Assembly: GCF_002884495.1 (NCBI RefSeq)
Contig: NZ_KZ614145.1
Span: forward strand, 310,001-374,000
Reading direction: 5' to 3'
DNA: 64,000 bases
Source: Rummeliibacillus pycnus
GTDB taxonomy: Bacteria; Bacillota; Bacilli; Bacillales_A; Planococcaceae
Shown in pieces: positions 57,729 through 64,000 of the stretch. The notes beneath the pieces were generated by a model. The model searched no databases and had not been told where the DNA came from. It was given only the letters and a program-made list of their open reading frames with translations. Both the position numbers and the translations under genes were made by a program. The stretch's first letter is position 1. Every line of letters starts with the position of its first letter.

Positions 57729-58739
57729 ATGTTTTCAAAATTATGGAATGATATTCAAAAAGGAATAATTGCTCCAGTTTATTTGTTAGCTGGACTTGAA
57801 TCCTATTTTATAGATGAAACTATTCGTCGTATAAAAACAAAGCTGGAGGAAGATGGGGAAATTGAGACGATGACGATTGATCTTGATGAAAAACCTGTAG
57901 ATTTTGTCATTGATGAATCTGACACAATTCCATTCTTCTCTAGTAAAAAATTAATTATTGCTAAAAATGCCTCTTTTTTAAAGGCTACAGACAAAACAAA
58001 AGAAAAGATTAATCATGATTTAACAAGGCTTGCGAAATGGCTTGAATTCCCTTCGGATACATCTGTTACAATTTTTATTGCACCATATGAAAAACTCGAT
58101 GAACGAAAAAAAGTTACGAAACAAATGAAAGAACATGCTGTATATATGCTAGCAGAGACACCAAAAGAACAGGATTTATACGTATGGGTGCAAAATGAGG
58201 TGTCAGCTCAAGGAAAGGCAATTAATGATGAAGCCACATCCAAACTCATCGAAATGGTTGGGATGGATATGTTACATTTACGATCAGAAATTGAAAAGTT
58301 GTGTTTGTACCTTGGAGAAGATACGAATATTACGGTATCTTTAGTAGAGGAACTAGTTGCTAAAACATTGGAACAAGATGCATTTAAAATGCTTAATGCA
58401 TATATGCGACATGATGTATCTGAAGCATTATCAATTTATCATGATTTGATACGGCAAAAGCAAGAACCTATTATGCTCGTGGCATTGTTAGCATCGCAAA
58501 TTCGTTTAATGTCTAATGTCTATTATTTACTAACAAAAGGATATCATCCTCAACAAATTTCAAAGCAACTAAAAGTAAATCCTTATCGTGTCAAAAGAAT
58601 TGTGGAGGATCGTCGTAAAGTATCGGATGATTCTTTGCTAAAGGCATTGTATGGGCTAAGTGAAGTAGATTTGCAATTAAAATCGATGGGTGGCAGACGA
58701 GAACGGTTTTTGGAATTGTTTTTGATGAAACCTTTATAG
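57729..58739 (+). CDS. holA: DNA polymerase III delta subunit (YqeN)
   Basis: A 336-residue clamp-loader subunit. VYLLAGLESYFIDETIRRI at the start, FFSSKKLIIAKNA, and EKLCLYLGE with a C-terminal helical collar domain (about 215-336) match the delta family. It lacks the Walker motifs of gamma/tau, as expected. GCTAGGAGG precedes the ATG. Confidence 0.95.
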   Translation: MFSKLWNDIQKGIIAPVYLLAGLESYFIDETIRRIKTKLEEDGEIETMTIDLDEKPVDFVIDESDTIPFFSSKKLIIAKNASFLKATDKTKEKINHDLTRLAKWLEFPSDTSVTIFIAPYEKLDERKKVTKQMKEHAVYMLAETPKEQDLYVWVQNEVSAQGKAINDEATSKLIEMVGMDMLHLRSEIEKLCLYLGEDTNITVSLVEELVAKTLEQDAFKMLNAYMRHDVSEALSIYHDLIRQKQEPIMLVALLASQIRLMSNVYYLLTKGYHPQQISKQLKVNPYRVKRIVEDRRKVSDDSLLKALYGLSEVDLQLKSMGGRRERFLELFLMKPL

Positions 58740-58756
58740 GAGTTACATAACATGAT

Positions 58757-58818
58757 TTTGGTATCCCTTCCGCAATGCTTCTGGGAGTCTCAAGCTTACG
58801 CTATTTTAACAGGAGTCA
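58757..58818. repeat. Decayed repeat copy, reverse orientation, after holA
   Basis: Read on the minus strand it gives GACTCCTGTTAAAATAGCG and GAGACTCCCAGAAGC, parallel to the interior of the 27686 element. Termini are not preserved. Confidence 0.4.
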
Positions 58819-58858
58819 CCAACTGAAACGTAGATCAACCAATGATAATATTTAAGGG

Positions 58859-58900
58859 AAATTGCTCTTTCTCATAAAAGTGGGGAAGAGCAATTTTTTA
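58859..58900 (+). terminator. Terminator after holA
   Basis: AAATTGCTCTT (58859-58869) pairs with AAGAGCAATTT (58886-58896), followed by T residues. Confidence 0.8.
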
Positions 58901-59005
58901 CTTATGATTATTTTATAATACAAAATTTAAAAACAAAACTAGATTTGAGAGATTCATGAATAGTAAAAGTAAATATGCATTGGAAAATCCTTCAATTTTG
59001 TACAC

Positions 59006-59038
59006 AAAAAAAGACTAGAGAAATTCTCTAGTCTTTTT
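59006..59038 (-). terminator. Terminator of rpsT
   Basis: AAAGACTAGAGAA pairs perfectly with TTCTCTAGTCTTT, with a T-run on the minus strand, 15 bp past the rpsT stop. Confidence 0.88.
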
Positions 59039-59052
59039 GAATCCAAAATGGA

Positions 59053-59301
59053 TTAAGCTTTTTTCATTAAACGAGCTTTTTGACGAGAAGCTGCGTTTTT
59101 GTGGATTAAGCCTTTAGAAGCTGCTTTATCTAATGATTTAACAGCAACACTTAAAAGTTCTTTTGCGTTTTCATCTTTTGCAACTAGTGCAGTTTCAGCT
59201 TTTTTCACAGCAGTACGCATAGCAGATTTAACTTGTGCGTTTTGTGCGTTTGCAGAAGCGTTAGTTTTCACGCGTTTGATTGCAGATTTAATGTTTGGCA
59301 T
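59053..59301 (-). CDS. rpsT: 30S ribosomal protein S20
   Basis: An 82-residue lysine- and alanine-rich helical protein that binds 16S r[16 protein letters not shown] and [18 protein letters not shown] are the S20 hallmarks. AGGAGGTG precedes the ATG on the minus strand. It is a single-gene unit divergent from gpr. Confidence 0.98.
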   Translation of the reverse strand: MPNIKSAIKRVKTNASANAQNAQVKSAMRTAVKKAETALVAKDENAKELLSVAVKSLDKAASKGLIHKNAASRQKARLMKKA

Positions 59302-59418
59302 TAAAGTTCACCTCCTAGAAAGGATCGAGATGAGGAAATTCTCAACTGTTTCATGTGTCTATACAACAAGCATCATTATAGCAAAATCCTAATAGAAAAA
59401 TCAAGGGTGAAATGCAAA

Positions 59419-59448
59419 GAATATTTACTTGACACAATGTACACACTA
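59419..59448 (+). promoter_or_regulatory. Candidate SigmaG/SigmaF promoter of gpr
   Basis: GAATA (59419-59423), 18 bp, then CACACTA (59442-59448), one mismatch from the forespore consensus GHATR-N18-CATNHTA. The inferred start lies only about 10 bases before the gpr ATG, close to the ribosome-binding site, which weakens the call. Confidence 0.4.
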
Positions 59449-59464
59449 GGAATGAGGTGAGATT

Positions 59465-60472
59465 ATGGAAAATTTCCAATGGTCAACAACAGACCTAGTA
59501 GATGAAACTGAAGCATATATTAAACATAAAACAGAAGAAGAACGTGCAACATTAAGAGAATCTAATGGTATCGACATACAAGAAAGTTGGGAGGAAATTG
59601 TTAAAGTAACACAAGTAACAGTTTCTAAAGAAGGTGAAGAGCATATTGGTAAAAAAGAAGGGATTTATGTAACTTTATCAGTCCCATCATTAGAAGCTTA
59701 CGATCAAGAAGGTCTTGAGATTTTTGAAGAAAATATTATTAAGATTCTTCAAAATTTACATTCCAAAGATCAACTAAAAAAAGTCCTCATTATTGGTCTT
59801 GGAAATCGTACGATTACACCAGATGCAATTGGACCGTTGACAGTTGAGCAGTTGCATAATCAAGATATTATGATTCAAGAAAATTGCATTATTTATGCCC
59901 CTGGTGTCACAGCACAAACTGGATATGAGACAAGTGAATTTGTCAAAGCACTCGCAGAAAATATTAAACCTTCTTTAATTGTCATTATTGATGCATTAGC
60001 AACGAATTCTAGTGATAGATTATGTAAAACAGTCCAAATTACGAATACTGGAATTCAACCAGGCGCAGGTGTTGGAAACGCGAGAAAAGAAATTTCTGAA
60101 GAAACGATGGGATGCCCAGTTACTGCAATAGGGTTACCGACAGTAGTGGATGGTCCTGTGTTAATAACAGATGCTGTTGAATCTTTATTTAAATATATCT
60201 CAGCAAAAATATCAGAAGAAAAGAGACCTTCATCAGCCTTATCGGTTTCATCTTACAATGTGGATGAAAATACCAAAGTTTTAACAGATGCATTATTGCC
60301 GATTTTTGGGGAATGGGTGAAGTGGGAAAAAGATGAACGCCTTCAACTTTTCCAAGAGGTATTAACCGGACAACAACGACTTTTTGTTACGCCAAAAAAT
60401 ATTGATGATTGGGTTTCTGCTTACGTTAACATGCTTGCTAGAGTATGTACAAAGTGGTTGAGTGTAGCTTAG
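59465..60472 (+). CDS. gpr: Germination protease GPR
   Basis: A 335-residue aspartic endopeptidase that degrades SASP proteins at germination. The N-terminal propeptide (MENFQWSTTDLVDE) precedes the A25-family core with GLGNRTITPDAIGPLT and ALATNSSDRLCKTVQ, which hold the catalytic Asp residues, and GNARKEISEETMGCPV. It is made as an inactive zymogen in the forespore. AGGTGAG precedes the ATG. spoIIP follows, as in B. subtilis. Confidence 0.95.
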   Translation: MENFQWSTTDLVDETEAYIKHKTEEERATLRESNGIDIQESWEEIVKVTQVTVSKEGEEHIGKKEGIYVTLSVPSLEAYDQEGLEIFEENIIKILQNLHSKDQLKKVLIIGLGNRTITPDAIGPLTVEQLHNQDIMIQENCIIYAPGVTAQTGYETSEFVKALAENIKPSLIVIIDALATNSSDRLCKTVQITNTGIQPGAGVGNARKEISEETMGCPVTAIGLPTVVDGPVLITDAVESLFKYISAKISEEKRPSSALSVSSYNVDENTKVLTDALLPIFGEWVKWEKDERLQLFQEVLTGQQRLFVTPKNIDDWVSAYVNMLARVCTKWLSVA

Positions 60473-60524
60473 AAGTTCTAAATATGTTCCCTTCTCCATA
60501 AAGTAACAGGAGGAGGGATATAGG

Positions 60525-61358
60525 ATGCAAAGACGGCAACGAAGATGGAAATTTATTGTATTATTCTTAGCAATCTTTTTTTCACTACCTATTATTGCAG
60601 CGAAAATCCCGCTTTGGGCTGAAGAGAAACCAATCCTTGAAACGTCAAAGCAGGATACCAAAATTGTCTATGCAGCAAACAAAACAATCGCGACAAATGT
60701 ATCAGAGCAAAAAAATTCGAATTCTTTTAAAACCTTGCTTTATTTCACACACTCACATGAAGCATATGCACCTATGTTAAAAAAACGACAGCAAGCCATC
60801 ACAGTATATAACGACTCAACAAATGTCCAATCATTAGGTGATCTGTTTGTTAATCACTTCAAGCAAAATCATATTGATGCGGATGTTTTGAATGTCGATA
60901 CGATGAAGGTAATGAAACAACAAAAAATGGCATTTTATCAGGCTTATGATGCAGTCCGTCCCTATGTAAAGAAACAGATTGATAAAGAAGGTTATGATTT
61001 AATCATGGATATTCATAGAGATTCTGCAGGAAGGAAAACGACTACAACAACTTACAAGGGAATGTCTTATGCTCGAATGGCACTTGTCATTGGTGGTAAA
61101 AACAAACAATATCAAGCAAATGAAGCATACGCTGAACAGTTATCAAAGAAGTTAAATAGTCTAGTTCCAGGAATCTCAAGGGGAGTTATGAAAAAGACGG
61201 GTGAAGGTGTTAATGGCATATACAACCAAGATTTATCAAAGCAAATAATTTTAATTGAACTTGGTGGTATTGATAATAACGAAGAAGAATTAAATCGTTC
61301 AATTGCAATTTTAGCAAGAGCGATTGAAGAAGCATTTGTTGAACCAGCATCATCCTAA
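60525..61358 (+). CDS. spoIIP: Stage II sporulation protein P (SpoIIP)
   Basis: 277 residues: an N-terminal membrane anchor (about 8-27), a short linker, and a catalytic domain (about 68-270) with YFTHSHEAYAP (zinc His and Glu), MDIHRDSAGR and ILIELGGIDNNEEE. SpoIIP is the amidase/endopeptidase of the DMP machine that thins septal peptidoglycan before engulfment. It is shorter than the roughly 400-residue B. subtilis protein; the missing part is the N-terminal linker region. AGGAGGAGGG lies upstream. Confidence 0.94.
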   Translation: MQRRQRRWKFIVLFLAIFFSLPIIAAKIPLWAEEKPILETSKQDTKIVYAANKTIATNVSEQKNSNSFKTLLYFTHSHEAYAPMLKKRQQAITVYNDSTNVQSLGDLFVNHFKQNHIDADVLNVDTMKVMKQQKMAFYQAYDAVRPYVKKQIDKEGYDLIMDIHRDSAGRKTTTTTYKGMSYARMALVIGGKNKQYQANEAYAEQLSKKLNSLVPGISRGVMKKTGEGVNGIYNQDLSKQIILIELGGIDNNEEELNRSIAILARAIEEAFVEPASS

Positions 61359-61360
61359 CA

Positions 61361-61390
61361 TTGCAATATACTGCGAATCACTGCTATAAT
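61361..61390 (+). promoter_or_regulatory. Promoter of lepA
   Basis: TTGCAA (61361-61366), an 18-bp spacer, then consensus TATAAT (61385-61390) with an extended TGC before it. Confidence 0.7.
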
Positions 61391-61418
61391 TCTAGTAGTT
61401 TATATAGGAGTGGAACGC

Positions 61419-63254
61419 ATGAACCGAGAAGAATTGATCAAACGTCAAGAACATATACGAAATTTCTCTATTATCGCTCACATTGACCACGGTAAATCAA
61501 CACTAGCTGACCGTATTTTAGAGAAAACACATGCATTAACTGCACGTGAAATGAAAGAACAACTTCTAGACTCCATGGATCTAGAAAGAGAACGTGGAAT
61601 TACGATCAAACTAAATGCAGTACAATTACATTACACGGCTAAAGACGGAGAAACATATATTTTTCATTTAATCGATACTCCAGGACATGTCGATTTCACA
61701 TATGAAGTTTCAAGAAGCTTAGCTGCTTGTGAAGGTGCAATTTTAGTTGTTGACGCAGCGCAAGGGATTGAGGCACAAACCTTAGCAAACGTATACCTTG
61801 CTTTAGATAATGACTTAGAAATTTTACCAGTCATCAACAAAATTGACCTTCCTTCAGCTGACCCAGAACGTGTTCGTGGAGAAATTGAAGATGTAATTGG
61901 CTTGGATGCTTCAGAAGCTGTTTTAGCTTCAGCAAAAGCAGGAATTGGTATTGAAGATATTCTAGAGCAAATTGTAGAAAAAGTACCTGCGCCAGTAGGT
62001 GATCCTGAAGCTCCACTACAAGCGCTAATCTTTGACTCTGTTTATGATGCTTATCGTGGTGTTATTACTTCTATTCGAATTGTTGAAGGTACTGTGAAAC
62101 CTGGGGATAAAATTCGAATGATGGCAACAGGAGCAGAATTTGAAGTGATCGAAGTAGGTGTACATACACCGAAAATTACGCCCACTGATTATTTGACAGT
62201 AGGTGATGTAGGGTATTTAACAGCATCTATCAAAAATGTTGGAGATACTCGTGTAGGGGATACGATTACATTTGCTCATAATCCTGCACCTGAAGCGTTA
62301 CCGGGTTATCGTAAGTTAAATCCAATGGTATATTGCGGTTTATACCCAATTGATACAGCAAGATACAATGACTTACGCGAAGCACTTGAAAAACTTGAAC
62401 TAAATGACTCTGCATTGCAATATGAGCCAGAGACATCACAAGCTCTTGGTTTTGGTTTCCGATGTGGGTTCTTAGGTTTACTTCATATGGAAATTATTCA
62501 AGAACGTATTGAACGTGAATTCAATATTGACTTAATTACGACTGCACCAAGTGTTATCTATCATGTACACATGACAGATGGTGAAGAAGTAAGAGTGGAC
62601 AACCCATCTATGATGCCTGAGCCTCAAAAAATAGATCGTATTGAGGAACCGTATGTAAAAGCAAATATTATGGTGCCGAATGATTATGTTGGAGCCGTAA
62701 TGGAAATTTGCCAACGTAAACGTGGTAACTTTTTAACAATGGACTATATTGATACGACTCGTGTTAATATTTTTTATGAAATTCCACTTTCAGAAATTGT
62801 CTACGACTTTTTTGACCAACTAAAGTCAAGCACAAAAGGATATGCGTCATTTGACTATGAACTAATTGGATACAAACCATCGAAACTCGTTAAGATGGAT
62901 ATTCTGTTAAACGCAGAGCAAGTGGATGCATTAAGCTTTATCGTACACAAAGACTTTGCTTATGAACGCGGTAAGGTAATTGTTGAAAAACTAAAAGAAT
63001 TAATCCCACGTCAACAATTTGAAGTACCTGTACAAGCTGCTATAGGTCAAAAGATTGTTGCACGTTCTACCATCAAAGCAATGCGCAAAAACGTCCTTGC
63101 AAAATGTTATGGTGGGGATATCTCTCGTAAACGTAAACTTCTTGAAAAACAAAAAGAAGGTAAAAAACGAATGAAACAAGTAGGTTCTGTTGAGGTGCCA
63201 CAAGAAGCGTTCATGGCGGTATTGAAAATGGATGACGATCAATCGAAGAAATAA
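61419..63254 (+). CDS. lepA: Elongation factor 4 (LepA)
   Basis: A 611-residue ribosomal translocation GTPase. G1 [10 protein letters not shown], switch I RGITIK, G3 DTPGHVDF and G4 NKIDLP are followed by domains II and III, the EF4-specific C-terminal domain (about 490-611) and ending [20 protein letters not shown]-type residues. It back-translocates or remodels stalled ribosomes. The ATG at 61419 follows TAGGAG; a GTG three codons earlier overlaps that site. Confidence 0.97.
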   Translation: MNREELIKRQEHIRNFSIIAHIDHGKSTLADRILEKTHALTAREMKEQLLDSMDLERERGITIKLNAVQLHYTAKDGETYIFHLIDTPGHVDFTYEVSRSLAACEGAILVVDAAQGIEAQTLANVYLALDNDLEILPVINKIDLPSADPERVRGEIEDVIGLDASEAVLASAKAGIGIEDILEQIVEKVPAPVGDPEAPLQALIFDSVYDAYRGVITSIRIVEGTVKPGDKIRMMATGAEFEVIEVGVHTPKITPTDYLTVGDVGYLTASIKNVGDTRVGDTITFAHNPAPEALPGYRKLNPMVYCGLYPIDTARYNDLREALEKLELNDSALQYEPETSQALGFGFRCGFLGLLHMEIIQERIEREFNIDLITTAPSVIYHVHMTDGEEVRVDNPSMMPEPQKIDRIEEPYVKANIMVPNDYVGAVMEICQRKRGNFLTMDYIDTTRVNIFYEIPLSEIVYDFFDQLKSSTKGYASFDYELIGYKPSKLVKMDILLNAEQVDALSFIVHKDFAYERGKVIVEKLKELIPRQQFEVPVQAAIGQKIVARSTIKAMRKNVLAKCYGGDISRKRKLLEKQKEGKKRMKQVGSVEVPQEAFMAVLKMDDDQSKK

Positions 63255-63264
63255 AATTTCTATG

Positions 63265-63297
63265 AAAGAAGAGCTGAATGGCTCTTCTTTTTCTTTT
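63265..63297 (+). terminator. Terminator after lepA
   Basis: AAAGAAGAGC (63265-63274) pairs with GCTCTTCTTT (63281-63290), then a T-rich tail. Confidence 0.85.
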
Positions 63298-63516
63298 GGA
63301 CAAAATCTAGACGAATATGGGTTTTATAGGTACAATAGCATTACACATTGTTTATATTAGTTCTAACATATTAGTGATTTATAATTATCTATAGTATTTT
63401 TTATATCGTTATTTTGTCGAAAATTGTAGAAATATTAATAAAAAAGTATAATTTGTTTGCTATTTTAGTTTTTAATGATTAAAATAGCATTTATTAATTT
63501 ATAAAGGAGTGATAGT

Positions 63517-63666
63517 GTGTTTTTTAAAGAGGACATTGAATGCTTAGAACGATTGATGAAATCGATCGAAGATAAGCTTGGTGCTTTTGATGGCCATATC
63601 ACTCATATGCAAAATAAATTAGAGGAACTAAAAGAGAAAAAAATTCAATTTAAAAATGCTATATAG
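63517..63666 (+). CDS. Small helical protein, 49 residues
   Basis: GTG start with AAAGGAG seven bases upstream; the product begins MFFKEDIECLERLMKSIEDK and ends KLEELKEKKIQFKNAI. Heptad-like spacing of hydrophobics suggests two amphipathic helices or a short coiled coil. It has its own terminator and a 200-bp AT-rich upstream region. No family recognised. Coding is likely from the site, frame and terminator. Confidence 0.6.
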   Translation: MFFKEDIECLERLMKSIEDKLGAFDGHITHMQNKLEELKEKKIQFKNAI

Positions 63667-63670
63667 GAGT

Positions 63671-63711
63671 AAAAAAGGAAGCGCTTTTTTAAAGCACTTC
63701 CTTTTTATTTA
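63671..63711 (+). terminator. Terminator after the 49-residue gene
   Basis: AAAAAGGAAGCGCTTT pairs with AAAGCACTTCCTTTTT (one mismatch), with a T-run. Confidence 0.85.
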
Positions 63712-63913
63712 TATCTTCTAAATATGAATCCAGATTTTTAAAAAGAATAGATAGTTAGCTTGGCGCGGTAGGACTTTCTATAAAGAACAACTAATGCAAA
63801 GTCTTTTACTAGAAAAATGCAATACTCAATTGTAACAATTTTTCCATAAATAAACACTTTATCTACTGTAATATCAATTTCAAATATGAAATAATAAATA
63901 TGGAGGCGATACC

Positions 63914-64000
63914 ATGAAAAATCTTGAAAAAATTAAAAATACGCATCATTGTTTTAATTGTGGGCATGAATTTGAATGGAAAGCTGTTTATTTTAATCCA
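63914..64000 (+). CDS. Start of a zinc-ribbon protein, cut by the window edge
   Basis: ATG at 63914 follows TGGAGG. The 29 visible residues include HHCFNCGHEFEWKAVYFNP, with a CxxC knuckle typical of small zinc ribbons. The second cysteine pair, if any, is outside the window. No function can be assigned. Confidence 0.6.
   Translation, partial: MKNLEKIKNTHHCFNCGHEFEWKAVYFNP

Overview
The window comes from a low-GC, endospore-forming member of the Bacillales. The gene order recJ-apt-relA-dtd-yrvJ-hisS-aspS, then tcdA/rarA/cymR/iscS/mnmA/yrrB/recD2/alaS, then yrzL-ruvX-yrzB-mltG-trmR-trhP1-trhP2-udk-greA, then yqeG-yqeH-aroE-yhbY-nadD-yqeK-rsfS-yqeM-comEA-comEB-comEC-holA-rpsT-gpr-spoIIP-lepA follows the Bacillus subtilis backbone. 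sigK, gpr and spoIIP indicate a spore former. General PTS genes inside an amino-sugar operon and a family of short palindromic repeats fit a Planococcaceae/Caryophanaceae relative (Lysinibacillus/Rummeliibacillus type). That family-level placement is inference.

Layout. 1-10.3 kb: the end of recJ, apt, the stringent-response enzyme rel, dtd, a five-SH3b cell-wall amidase on the minus strand, a T-box-controlled hisS-aspS pair, and 6S RNA. 10.3-21.8 kb: an amino-sugar block between 6S RNA and tcdA. It holds nagE-nagA-nagR-ptsH-ptsI-nagB behind a palindromic NagR-type operator, then mupG-murQ-murP-murR behind two matching TGAAA-N5-TTTCA palindromes. Together they would import and phosphorylate GlcNAc and MurNAc-GlcNAc, split the disaccharide phosphate, and convert the products to fructose-6-phosphate. 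22-26.1 kb: tcdA, then a PadR/DUF2812/ABC exporter unit with a perfect 19-bp operator. 26.2-37.1 kb: rarA (minus), then cymR-iscS-mnmA-yrrB-recD2 and T-box-controlled alaS. 37.1-45.9 kb: ireB/ruvX, two tandem DUF1292 genes, mltG, the tRNA U34 hydroxylation/methylation trio, udk, greA, yrrS, mtnN. 46-48.6 kb: an uninterrupted sigK, then divergent pssA and psd. 48.6-57.4 kb: a dense yqeG-to-comEC run with many overlaps, containing ribosome assembly, NAD, shikimate and DNA-uptake genes. 57.4-64 kb: yqzM, holA, rpsT, gpr, spoIIP, lepA, a small unknown gene and a truncated zinc-ribbon gene at the edge.

Most of the window is conserved housekeeping DNA. I did not find a clearly undescribed multi-gene system. 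The signals most worth following are a repeat family with GAAGTGGAATTAGC-type inverted termini, one copy of which supplies the start codon of comEA next to a ComK-box-like motif; a comEC reading frame whose first conventional start codon lies inside the first membrane helix; the operator architecture of the nag and mup/mur operons; a structured apt-rel intergenic region with two terminators; and tandem DUF1292 genes, one with a histidine-rich head.
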